Shown piece by piece: positions 35,980 to 48,000 of a DNA stretch of 64,000 nucleotides. Within the stretch, counting starts at the first letter, position 1. Each line of letters opens with the position of its first letter. A program made the translations under genes and the position numbers. This DNA is from Gordionus sp. m RMFG-2023 (lineage: Eukaryota; Nematomorpha; Gordioida; Chordodea; Parachordodidae), in contig NC_088776.1 of assembly GCF_954871325.1 (NCBI RefSeq), positions 46,456,569 to 46,520,568 on the forward strand, in the 5' to 3' direction. A model generated the notes under the pieces. The model saw only the letters and a program-made list of their open reading frames with translations. It did no database searches and was not told the origin of the DNA.

Positions 35980-38370
35980 CTATTAAATAAACTGAAAAAA
36001 ACAAGCAACATCATAAAGATAGAATCATATTCAAAAATATTTCGAATCATGGAAAAACTTTAATGTATTTAGAGGTAATTGATTTTTGAAAGACGTGATA
36101 TCATAGTTTGTATTTAGGAATAAAAGTATTAATTAGGCACTAAATATTAGCGTACGCTAGATACCTAGTTTTTTTTATATTTCCCATTTTAGCATAATGC
36201 CAATTTTCTATCTTTCTACCGTCTATTAAACGCATTAAATTAATTTACGATTGAGCACTAAAAATTGGTAAAATTTTAGAATAATGCTTTCACCTATAAT
36301 CGTAGGATTGGCCAAAATTTTATTATTAATAATTTTTTCATTTAAGCTGGCTATACTGGTTAAAGTCAGACACAATAAGGCACAAAATATCGGTATATTT
36401 AGAATTGGTACTTCCAATTGTTCATCCAACATTAACGGAAATTATATAAGATAACCACGAAAAAAAAATATATAATAATTTTACAGGAGGGACATGCTGG
36501 AAAGCCTGTCAAAACGGGAAAAAATTCAAGACCCCCCCCCCCCCCCTCCCATGAATAGATGCTGGCTACGGCAGTGTTGACGACAAATCATTCAAGGCCA
36601 ATATTTATTTTTTTTGTCTTTTTATTCTTTTAACATTTCAGTAACTTATTTTTATAGTGCGATGTCAGTGGCATAGGCATAGGAGGGAGTTTAGGGGTTC
36701 AACCCTCCCCCCCCCCTCCCCATTGAAAACTATGGTATTTTTTAATTTTTTTAATTTAATTATCTAAATTGATAATATATATGCTTAAAATTTAAAAAAT
36801 AACACTATTTATGTTTTTAATTTATAAATAATAATTTTGATCTACAGTATTTGATTATTTATAAATTTTTAATAAATTTTAGATTATATTACAACTAGTT
36901 TGTCATATTCCTTTATCTACTTTGTCAATTTCATGATAAAGAAACAACCAATAATTTATTCCTATTCCAACAAATGTTAAGCACAGATATGCCAGAAGTC
37001 CATTAGACTACCTTTTTATGCCGCTATTATATAAAAGTATCAAAGCTACAACCATATCAAGTCTAATTTTAAAAGAGAATAGGATTTTAATGACAATAAT
37101 AGTAAATTTGATTAATTTTTTTAAAATTGCTTTTGTGCTTCTAGAATCTTTGTTCTGTTTTATTTAATGAGATTTGAATTACTTCCATTTTTTTTATTAA
37201 ACAAAGGAAAAGAATAAATAACATCTACAAAGATCATAGTATCATAAGATTCAAAAATATCTTGAATCTGGGGAAAATAAACCTTAATGTATTCAGACCA
37301 AATTGATTTTTGATAATTTCTCTTATAACTGATTTTTATTTATTGGCTGAAAAAAACGATCTGAACTAGTTAAGTACCAATTATGCATTACATATGTTCT
37401 TTGTTTCTATAATTTTCCTTCTAGGATGACGCCAATTTTGGCGATTATTTTTATTTTGCCAAAAATGTATTTCTTTAAACTATCTACCAAGGTTGAAGCA
37501 ATAAATTAATATAAAATACCCACTAATTATTGACATAAATTTCCGAGATAATGTTTCCAGATGTTTGGCAAACTTTACGATTATAATATCAGGTTTTTGG
37601 TTCATAATTCGGTTATTTTTTAATTACTGGCTAATTTATTAAAGAATTAATAAGACAGTAAATATTAACGCAAACCAGATAGTTAGAATTTTTAATCCTG
37701 GCCATGATATTTATTTTGACTATTTTTTATTTTTTAGAAATAATTTTTTTCCTCTTTAAACCAACCAGCAAAGAGAATACAATAAAATATATTAATAAAG
37801 CCCTATTTATGGTTTAGTATAATCATAATTAGTGTTTCCAAAAGCTTAACTCACTTCACGCTTTGAGCGTGACGTTTTTGTTTATAATCAGTTTTCGTGG
37901 TTCTCATATTTGAATGAGGAATTGAAAGTACTAGTCAGACATTAAATATTAGCTATATGTAGTTTTTTATATTTTCTTTTAGCACAATATCTGTTTTGGC
38001 ATACTGACTATCAAACTGAGTAAATGAATATAAAATTATGATCTAAATATTGATAAATTTAATTTATTGAATATATGCTTTACGTCACTTTTTAATCTTG
38101 AGGTTGGCCAAAATCTTGTTACTAATAATTATTTCCTTTATAATGGCTACAATAGGTTACAATAATAAATCACCAAACATTGCCATATATTAGAATTAGG
38201 GCGTGTTCAGTCAACTTTAAGGGAGATTATATAAAAACCACCAAAAAATCAATAATATATAAGAATCATTTATAGTAGGGACCCGATCGAAGTCCTGGAA
38301 AAGCGGGGTCTGGGGGCGAAGTTCCTAAATTAATTTTAACCCCTCCTTTCCCTCATTGGGAAATTCTGGC
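35980..38370. repeat. Decayed tandem duplication of a several-hundred-bp unit
   Basis: The block at 35990-36560 recurs in diverged form at 37230-37560 and 37870-38370. Landmarks are ATAGAATCATATTCAAAAAT versus CATAAGATTCAAAAATATC; TTTTAGCATAATGCCAATTT versus TTTAGCACAATATCTGTTTT; and GGATTGGCCAAAATTTTATT versus AGGTTGGCCAAAATCTTGTT. A further partial copy lies at about 37580-37800. Homopolymer C runs (about 36531 and 36710) and a GGCTACG-type hAT end are embedded. No gene seen. Confidence 0.6.
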
Positions 38371-39049
38371 TACGCCTAGGGGCAATGCTGTATAATCTCA
38401 AGTTACTCTTCCTTGTTTAGTGTAGAGGGGGGGGGGGGGTTATAAAAAATTGTGAATAATACAATTCAGATTAAAATGTATAGGAATGGGAAGATCATTA
38501 TTATCATCAAAAAACTATATCCCTAGATTGCCTTATATGTGTTCTTATCTATTCTCGAAGTTAGATTTACTCCTAGTCTATATCCAATATCTATAAGTTT
38601 ATTATCATCCAGAATGCTTTCAATTATAAAATTGAAGTCTATAAAAATCATTGAAATTGGAACGGCTCTGACGATTTTTCATAAATTAGAAATATCGGTA
38701 ATCTGTAAAAAAAAAAGTTTTGTTTAGTTTATATCTATTGAGAGCGCCCCTCCCCCCTTCCACGTGTAATTGAACACATGGTAGAGAATATGTATAAAAG
38801 TATATCTTTTGACCAAATTTAAGACATTTTAGCTCTAAAGAATAAGATAAATATCGGTGTTTCTTTTTTTTAAAAAAACTCGCTTGCAATATAGCGCAGG
38901 TCACCCTATCAAAATAGCAACACATTACAGGTCAATAGTCTGGCCAAACAGACTAGGATTTACAGATTTAATGCAGAGATTTACTTTAAAAATTATTTAA
39001 AAAACTTAAAAGGCAGTTTCTTTCTGTCTTATGAGATCTATTATATTAA
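38371..39049. other. Intergenic sequence before LRR gene 2
   Basis: Contains a G homopolymer run near 38427-38440 and AT-rich sequence. Open frames here (38539-38727 plus, 38686-38925 minus) have no family resemblance and end in low-complexity sequence. The duplicated LRR upstream region starts about 39050. Confidence 0.35.
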
Positions 39050-39296
39050 TTATAATTAAATAAGATATTAATTTTAACAATCATTATAATAAATTCAAGT
39101 GTTTTTTTAGAATAATTAGAATCAGCTGATAAAACCTAAAATACAATTTCCAATAAAAACTTGATTGAAGGAGAGGGATGATAAATTAGCATATGCGATC
39201 ATAAATATAAAACCAGCCGGGTTTTTAGAAAATTCTATTAAATGAAACGTTTCTATGTGTAATCAATTAAAACCAACCCATCGAATTTTCAATTTA

Positions 39297-40943
39297 ATGT
39301 ATATACGATTGCCATTTATAATTTGCTGCTTTCTAAATTGCTTGAAACATCCTAATTCACTAAATCTAGCCACGAAATGCTGTAAAATAAACTCCACGAT
39401 AACCAATTGCATATGCAAATTTGGGTTCGAGGAATACAAGCGCATGCAGTATTTCGAATGTCAAATTACAAACACCCTGACGTTCCCAACAACTGCTACG
39501 AATTTAAAAAAATATCCATATATTTATGTTTTGGCCATTGTCAATACTACAAATTTAGGCCTTTTGAGTAATAAAATATTAATTTCTGCTGGCGAAAATG
39601 TTTTAGAACTGTATTTAAATCATACAGGAATAACATCTTTGGCTGAAGCGACATTTCAGAATTATGAAAATCTAACAACATTGGATTTGAGTTACAACAA
39701 TATACCTATTTTATTCGAAAAGGCATTTAAAGGTCTATCCTCTTTAACATTTTTAAATCTCAAGAATGTCAACATAAAAAGCATTGAACATCTAGTGCGT
39801 TTGATATCCTACCTTAATTTTCAAATTAATTCAACCATCAAAATTTATTCAGATTCGAATCCATTTGTGTGCAATTGTATGGGATTGCAATCGATATGCA
39901 TGTATATTGAAACTATGAAGAATATCAAACGGTATCGTAACTCACCTGAAGATATAATCAATGACTTTTACACAAGTCTGATATCATCTAATTGCATTAT
40001 GCCTGAAAATTCTCTTTGTATGTCTCTGTATCACTGGTTGAAAGGACAAAAAAGTAACAATCTATCATGTTCTAAAAATTTAAAAAATTTTACCATGAAT
40101 TTGACCCAATGTATTATTACGTTAGACACTTCAAAGATTAAATTAAGCGATTCTAAAGGAATGTTGTTGGCCTATTGCGTGCAAGAGAAGAAATTAAATC
40201 TCAAAGATAATTTATCTCTTATACAAATAGCAGACACTTTTGAAAAAAAATCTTTATTCATGAATTCGATTGGTCGAGAGAATAATATGTGCACAAAAGA
40301 GAATATCCTAAAAGAAAAAACCATTAATACCAAGCCAGACTATTTATCCATCATCGAAAACTTTACCAGTCCTATTACCAAGATGAAAACCATTTTTACC
40401 AAACCAGACTATGTATCCATCATCGAAAACTCTACCACCCCCTTTGTTCGTAAAATGAAAACCATTCTACTTACCGCCAGATTAAACACCACTAACGGTA
40501 GCAATGTTTCAATGACGTCAATAAAATATATTCCGATTGAAAATTACACAAATAAGAGATTATCTTCACCACTGAGCTCATTTATCAATAGGTTAAATGT
40601 CACAAATAGGTTAAACCTAAAGGTCACAAATAGGTTAAACCTAAAGGTCACAAATAGGTATAATACAAATATTTCGAACACTTATAGCAGTGTAACGTTT
40701 GATAACGAAAAGGATACTTCCACACTTGAGGTTGAACATATGGCTGATAACCAAAAAGTAGTGGAAAAAAGACTTTTGGGGCCTAAGGGAATAATAATTC
40801 CCTTATCCTCTTTTATCCTGGGTTTAATTTTACCATTATCGTGCTTTTATCTATACGTTTGGGTCAATGATCATAATAAGGTCACGCATCCCACTCGCAA
40901 TCCCACCCTTAATTCCTTACACAGAAAATCGAAAAAATATTAA
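39297..40943 (+). CDS. Single-pass membrane leucine-rich-repeat protein, LRR paralogue 2 (548 aa)
   Basis: Same architecture as LRR paralogue 1: leader, LRRNT cysteine cluster (KCCKINSTITNCIC), leucine-rich repeats (LELYLNHTGITSLAE, LTTLDLSYNNIPILFE), LRRCT (NPFVCNCMGLQSIC), stalk, membrane helix (IPLSSFILGLILPL...) and a tail of about 25 residues, longer than in paralogue 1. The chosen ATG aligns with the paralogue's start; an in-frame ATG 42 bp upstream (39255) adds 14 residues with no counterpart. The stalk is longer than in paralogue 1 because of internal duplications: a TKPDYxSIIEN block is doubled (about 40330-40430), and an eight-residue RLNLKVTN unit is repeated in tandem (about 40590-40655). 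Head and membrane ends are much better conserved than the stalk. Confidence 0.88.
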   Translation: MYIRLPFIICCFLNCLKHPNSLNLATKCCKINSTITNCICKFGFEEYKRMQYFECQITNTLTFPTTATNLKKYPYIYVLAIVNTTNLGLLSNKILISAGENVLELYLNHTGITSLAEATFQNYENLTTLDLSYNNIPILFEKAFKGLSSLTFLNLKNVNIKSIEHLVRLISYLNFQINSTIKIYSDSNPFVCNCMGLQSICMYIETMKNIKRYRNSPEDIINDFYTSLISSNCIMPENSLCMSLYHWLKGQKSNNLSCSKNLKNFTMNLTQCIITLDTSKIKLSDSKGMLLAYCVQEKKLNLKDNLSLIQIADTFEKKSLFMNSIGRENNMCTKENILKEKTINTKPDYLSIIENFTSPITKMKTIFTKPDYVSIIENSTTPFVRKMKTILLTARLNTTNGSNVSMTSIKYIPIENYTNKRLSSPLSSFINRLNVTNRLNLKVTNRLNLKVTNRYNTNISNTYSSVTFDNEKDTSTLEVEHMADNQKVVEKRLLGPKGIIIPLSSFILGLILPLSCFYLYVWVNDHNKVTHPTRNPTLNSLHRKSKKY

Positions 40944-40999
40944 ATAGGAAAAATAGATTTTATCGCTAATATTTTAATGTTTTAATCGTGATTGACTGC

Positions 41000-43900
41000 T
41001 ATATTTTTGAAACATTTCTTGACTAAGTAAATAATACATTTGTCTCAATATGATATAAATGAAATAGAATGGATTCATACGATGTAATTTAACAAAACGT
41101 CTAAGATATTTATTACTTGTAAAGGGCACTTGTGGAGACCATGATTTTTGATTAAATTAAACTAATCCCGGAATTATCAAGGTGTTGCGTTTATATATTT
41201 TTTAGAAACCTTCAAAAAATTACTGTAGATAGAAATTCGAAAATTTCTCTTTCCCAATCTCACAGGATTTTCTTCATAAGTTTTTTTTTAAGATGTTGTG
41301 ATTATATTTTTTTTTAGGAATCTTTTTTCTTGCGTTTGAGATTTTTGTAGTTTGTATCGTTTATAATATTATTTTTAGTTTCCATGTCATTCACTGGATA
41401 CTAGAAGTGAGAGCGGTTCATGAAAATTTCCGCGACACGGTGGGTCACGTGAGTGTAAATGAATTTTCAATTTCGAGCCATAATTGGGCGTGAATAGAAA
41501 TATTTAGCGAATCAAAAAATGGCAAAAATGATCCAATACGCGTATTTTTGTTCGCACAATTTATTTTCACGTGAAATGCTGTAAACTTTATTTTTCGCTT
41601 GTTTTTAATTTAATTTTTTAATATCTAAGCATTTTATTACGCTGTCAAAAACATCTAAAAATTTTATCCTAAAAACAGTAAATAAGCCCCCTTTTTAAAT
41701 TGAAAAATAAATATGTGGTCAATATAGCTTTAAAGTTTTAAACTTGGGTTTTGACGTAACCTTATGAATAAATATTCTTAAGTATTTTAAACTTTTCTAT
41801 TATATTCTTTTAACTTGGAACATAATTTTTATCGTGCAAATGCGTTCTCATATATTTTTTGGAATATCCCAACTTACCATCTACATCATATAGAAAATAG
41901 AATTAATGTGTATATTTTATTTATAGTAAATATATTTGTATACAGAATTTGTAATCTGAACGAAAAGGGGTTCTGGTTTATAATATTTTTAAAAAAGTCG
42001 TTCTGGTTCCGGTTCCTAAAATTTTTAAAGAGTAGGTTCTATTTTCGGTTCCTAAATTTGATGCAATTCCAAGGGTTCCCGTTTCTGGTTCCAAATTCTG
42101 ATTATATATTGGAATAAAATATATGAATTTTATTGTTAATGATGATGTTATATTGAATAATTTATTATTTAATTCAGTGTTTAGGCCTGCCATACGTCCC
42201 GCTAAATGAATTTATATTCCGAGGAAAAAAAACAAAACTAAATATTTCGAGAATGTCCTGCTAAATGTCCTAAAATCCCCCAAAACACTAAAAATCATAA
42301 AATTTTATAAGATGCCATTCAGGCAACTAAGTATGTTGCCTGTGAGAGATTACAAGATGACTGATACTATAAAATAATCTATATTAAATTACAAGAGGAA
42401 CAGGAAATAAGGGAATTATCATAGACGAGTCGAATAGAAAATCTGGTGATTCACCCACACCTTTTACGACAAATGGGAAGATTAGATCATTTGAAAGTTA
42501 TTATTTATGGATTTCATATTCGCTGAAAATCGATCCATAAAATGCAGAATAGGCAAATATTTTTTTTAAAAAAACCAAAGCTGTAGAAAAAATTGATATA
42601 CTCTTGCCGAAAATTTTTTTTAAAGAAATTTGGACAAAAAATTCTTTTAAATATAATTCGGGACTGGCACATTTTTTTCGGTGCAAATAATACTTTTGCA
42701 GGTCTCTGATCTCCATATTCAATTATGAGATAAAAATTTGTCTAATCTGCAAATAAGGCCCCCCGTTAGCATGCCGGTCAAAGTCCTCCTTCTTCTCTCA
42801 CTCGGTCGAAGGCTCCCCATTCCCTTCTCATTTCTTGGAATAGGTCATTTCTTCCCCGGCAACAAAAAATCCCCGGCGAAACGTTAGTTTTAAATAATTT
42901 CGGACATTACGAAGCAAATGAATGTTAAATAATCCATTTTATTTATTAATATAATTTAAATTTATTTAGTCCTGGTCAGGGTTTTGGATAAAAAACATTA
43001 GGCCTCCTGTAGGATTAGTAAAATTTTTAGGTTTTAAAAATAATACTATTTTTCGGTCTGCTGGATTCTTTAATAAAATCTTCAATTTCCTTATCATTGA
43101 AAACTAAAATTTTTATTAATAGTATAGTGATACCTAAATTATTAATAGCTTAGTTTATATTCTAAAAAGGTTCGACTTTTAGTATTTCTTTTTACAGTGA
43201 TCTCTGTTTAGAATTTGAGGTTTCGGTTTTTATAGTTTTCCCCGCTTTTTTTGTTTGTTTTGATATTTATATAATTTGGGGTTGTATCGTTTCCTCTTTT
43301 TTAGAATTCAGAAGAAAAATAATAATTCAAAAAAATATAATCATCAAAATAAGTAAAAAAATAATAAAAATCAAAACTAAAAAAATAAAAACTGAAAAGT
43401 CACTTTTCTTTTTTTCGCGTCTTCATATTTGTAAAAAAATAAATACGTAACAATAATTAAAATATACTAAATAAATAATCATAAAAATAAAATATTAATC
43501 ATAACAAATAAAGATTTTGAACAAAAAAATCATCATGATGAATAGACAATTTCCTTACTTTGTTAGCACATAGAATAATAAATATTTTATAAGTTCAGGA
43601 CATTTTTTTAAAAATATTCTAAAATCGTCTCTTGAATTTACTCATGTGTATAGAATTTAATTTTATTCAGAAACTAATCAGGGCATAGAATATATATATA
43701 ATTGTATATATATATATACTTAACAATCTGATATTTAATACAGAAATTAATTTAAATATTATATTATAATAATAATTATAAATATTTTGCAGATTAGAAG
43801 TTATAAATTTATTCGATAGTAAAAAAGAAATAGTAAAGTCTTCATCTTCAATTTAAGGTATAATTTTTCTGTTTCCCTCCAATAATCCTAATAGTAGACG

Positions 43901-44165
43901 CTGATATGTCCCGGAAGATTCTTTCTGTTAGAAATAAATTTTTTAAATATATTAAACGAAAAATTGAACCAAAGAAATTTTCCATTCAATAAAAAAGTTA
44001 AAAGAAAAATCATTATAAAAGAAATTTATCCCCGAGTTAATGACTTAAAAGTGAGAGATTCTAAATTAATTCCATATTCCAATATGGCATAATGCAATTC
44101 CACCAAATTTTTCATCGTTTTATAAAGTATTAACTTTTTTTAAATTTTTTTCCTATTCTGTTTCT
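41000..44165. other. Intergenic region between LRR gene 2 and annexin B
   Basis: No gene recognised. Sequence to about 41030 still matches the LRR gene 1 downstream region. A block rich in GGTTCTGGTTCC words lies at about 41960-42110 and is a G/C-word MITE end. A GCAGGTCTCTG terminus near 42710 matches the 33.2-kb MITE family but has no clear partner. A pyrimidine-rich, less AT-rich patch at about 42750-42890 is unexplained. A TA-dinucleotide run lies near 43690-43720. Confidence 0.35.
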
Positions 44166-44169
44166 TAAC

Positions 44170-44365
44170 TGTTCAAAAAAACCTGCTTCTGGTCGATTTT
44201 TAAAAAGGCCTGATTAAAATTTTGACCAAAATAATATTATATAAGCTTCGAAATTTTGCAAATAGAGGTTCAAACCTTTCTACCATAAAAATCTTCAGGC
44301 TTACATAAATATTATTTTGGCGAAAATCTTAATCGGGACTTTTTATCGAGTTTTTAACACTAGTT
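44170..44365. mobile_element. Hairpin MITE, copy d
   Basis: The palindromic core reads AGCTTCGAAATTTTGCAAAT, then AGAGGTTCAAACCTTTCTAC and AAAATCTTCAGGCTTACATA. The right end is GTTTTTAACACTAG, matching the family terminus. The left end (CTGTTCAAAAAAACCTGC) is diverged. Confidence 0.65.
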
Positions 44366-45037
44366 CAACTGTATATTTATCAAAGACGATATAATTATAA
44401 ACTATTGCCTTGAGTTTAAATCTTATTTAGGTTAAATAATATTTTAACAGACAGGGCCTATAAGACGATGTTTTTTTAAAAAAGTTGATACTTGTTCAAA
44501 ATATTGTCTTTTTATAGTTAAAAATTTTTATAGAATACTATAATGAAATATAAAATATTTCTTACATTTTTTAATTGACAAACCTTCAGTAAAAGAAATT
44601 AATAAACAAACATTATTCAGCAGATTTTGAAAAATTTTCCCTTTTTTAAATATCAACTTGCTATAAATGGAAACTTTATAATAGCGGTTGTTTGGAAACT
44701 TCTATCAATAGAGACATTCATTCTTTCCTATGAGTTTTAAAAATATTCTTCAAAATATTTTAGAGCAAAAATCTTTTAAATTTGTTATTTCCTCTTAAAA
44801 TTTTTTTAATGAATAAAAATTACAAAAGATTTACTTATAAAAGATTTTTTTACAAAAAGTAGTTGAAATTTATATATAAAATTTGATCAAAATCTTACTT
44901 CTTTGAAAGAAGTAAGATCTATAAAAAAATGTATTGCTCAAATTTTTTTGATATTTAGATTTTCTTTAGCTACATAATAAATTTTTTAAAAATCATAATA
45001 ATTTTATTCAAAAAGCAATTTCTTTTATTCAGCTTAT

Positions 45038-48000
45038 TTAGGTGTGAAAAAGCCACGATGTTCTTGAAAAAACACCATGTGACTTAAACTCCTTTTATTG
45101 TATTAAATATCCGTATATTTATTAGGGAGAAAAACATTTTCAAATAATACTTTCAATCTCGTTGGTAAATCTTGTGATGTCAGGGTCTTAAATTCATTCT
45201 TAATATCTTCCAAATCTATCTCACTTCGAGCGATCAATGTTCTAAACATTTTTTTGTCGCTGGTGCCTCCGCCCTTTTGGTATATATTTGTACATATAGT
45301 TATTTATGCTAACATTTAAAATATATAATAATTTTTGAAACATAAATATTATTAAAATAAAATCAGAGATCTACAGAGTTTTACTGCCGGCTCTGATTTT
45401 TTTTTTAAAAATTGTCATTTTTACAGAAGGGAGAACCGGGCCCTAAATTGTTAAAATTTCTATTTTGAATAAATTTTGCTGTATTTTTTATTGTTTTAAT
45501 TCAAATCAAAAGGGAAATTGCAAATATGAGCAGTAAATGGTATTAAACGCGGCATCATATGTAAAAAATTTTGCGTATGCCCCCCCCCCTCCAATTTTTT
45601 AAAAAAATTTTTAAGTTAGATTTTTTAGTTATTCTTATTGCAAAATTTTAAAACTGAATAAAATCAGGTACAAATAGATCAACATTTAGTGTTGTTAAAA
45701 AGCCCGATTCGGGTCGATTTAAAAAACGGCCCGATCTATATTATAATTAAAAAAATATTATGTAAGTCTGGAGATTTTGCTCATAGATGGCAGAAAGGTT
45801 TGGACATCTATTTGCAAAATGACGAGGCTTCCATGATATCATTCTGAAAAAGAAGATTTCCTTTTAAGCTATATAAATAAGAATAGGTTGAATAATTAAT
45901 TGAAGCGGGTGCAGTTTTTTTTTACCATCCTTGTAATATCTATAACTTAAACAATAGTGAATCAATCTATACCAAAACGGATTTTCCCAACTATTATAAT
46001 TGCAGAATAGATAAAAGAAGAGGATCTTAAGATTAATAGGTTTTACCAATTTTTTTGTATAAACTAATTAGGAAATTGAAAATAAAACGTAAATCAAGTT
46101 AGCCATTTTAATTTTCTAGACATACAAAATTAAAATTTTAATTGGCAACCAATATTAATGAAGAGGGATTCGTAATTGAAATCAAAATTGTTAAAAAATT
46201 ATATATTAAAAGTTTAAAAAATTATAAATGTGTTACATTATATTTTGTCAACAAAAATGCATTTCCAAATTTTTTCCAATATTCTGTATCAGTTTAAATC
46301 ATCCATAGAGTTTGAGTTAACTTTTTGACCGTTAAAAAGAATTATTAAATCAGATAAACGTTAGAGTAGTGATATAAGAAATGGTAACTTGGTTTTATTA
46401 GGAGATGGGAAAAACATAACCGAAATAATTTTGGAAATGTTTTCTAGGTATTTTAAAAATACATCTCAACCAAAATTATTTTGTTAATAATTTATTTTTG
46501 TTAGTTTTACACTGTTTAATAATCATAATATCAAATGTAATATAGTTATAATAAATATTTTCTAAATTACATATTTAATGATTGAATCCCTAACATATAT
46601 TATACAAGCACAATTAAACTATATCAACATTATTATAAATATTTGTAAAATCATTAAATCAACTTATTTCTTTCTAGCTTTAAGTCAATTCTTATCTTCC
46701 ATCTAATTTTATAAACATATTTGATCATTTAATATTTTTATATATTGTTTTTCAAATAAAATCTATATTTCAATTTTGTGTAAATAACTTAATTCGTTCT
46801 ATGGTGTTAAAAAAATTTCTTAACTGCCCCTCTAAAATTTTTTCCTGCCCCCTCCTCAAATGGGTGAAGCTTAAATCGGGCCTGTTCAAACCTTTGATCT
46901 ATGGGCAAAATTTTTAGGTTTGCTCTGGATAAAATATTAAGTTAGCCGCTTATAAAACTCAAATCGAACCATTTAACAACACTAGATATCATTTATACCA
47001 ATTCTTCTAAAAATGTACATATCAGATTTTGTCTAAAAATTTTTTTTTTAGATTCGGCCCTGATTTATTTTTCAAAATACTTTTTACTCCAGGTTCGCAG
47101 GTCTCTGAATAAATAAGAACCCTTCTGAAAAATATCCAAAAATCATAATTTTTTTTAAAAAAATGACAAACTTTAATAGCGTCGTTAATTTGCTTGGCAT
47201 AGAATTTTGGAGGAGAATTGTAGCATTCAACTTTTTATTTATTTAAATATTAAAATAAGTGATATAATACCTTATCAGCTAAATAAGAAGAAAAGAAATT
47301 AGCTTATCCCTAACCGTATTATGATGTTTATAAGATATCTTATCAATAACCATTTAAAATCAATAGCTATAAAAAAAATTGATTTCTCGAAATTTCTAAT
47401 TTTATAAGTTACGTAAATTTTTGACAGTCCTAATCGCTTTGCCTTGATTAGTGATAGCGCCGGATAAATCTTGATCTAATATGCTTCTTAATGGATTATT
47501 AGTCAGCTTTTGGTATTCAGCGAGTACTTGTTGAATGTGATCCTTGCTTCTGGTTGTCAAAACTCGATAGAGTGCGTTGTTGGGCTTTAAATGCTTAAGA
47601 TCTGTAGCCATGATTTCCTAATAAAATTATGAAGATTGTTTTTATTTTTGAACCCTGCAGAGGCCAAATATTCGGTTAGGTTCCTCGATTTAAAAAATTC
47701 ACTCTTATTTAAGCCAAGTCCGGCACAGATTTTTCAAATTAAATTAGGATATTTTTAAATAATTTCGGTTTTGTTAGTGGTTTTAAAGGTAAATACAAGA
47801 AGAGGATAAATGTTAAGAAAATGGCTCATCCAGCTATTCTTTAACTGGTTAATTAATATAATATAAATTTTTATAAAAAATTGGGCTAGGCTAGGGAAAT
47901 GCAACTTTTTGTGAGCCAGTCAGGTTTTGTTAATTATATTTTTTTTAATTAAAGACCAGGTCTGGGAGGAGATTTGAAACTTATCAATTATATTTTTCAA

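Noticed and set aside
39255-39296. Upstream ATG as the start of LRR paralogue 2
   Set aside because: The extra 14 residues have no counterpart in paralogue 1, and the downstream ATG aligns with the paralogue's start just before the hydrophobic leader.
47402-47617. Annexin B ending after three repeats at the TAA at 47402
   Set aside because: A phase-1 donor (TTAC before GTAAC) at 47413 matches the position and phase of the annexin A donor. The expected 59-bp and 123-bp exons for repeat 4 were then found at 47230-47172 and 45273-45151. The stop is intronic.
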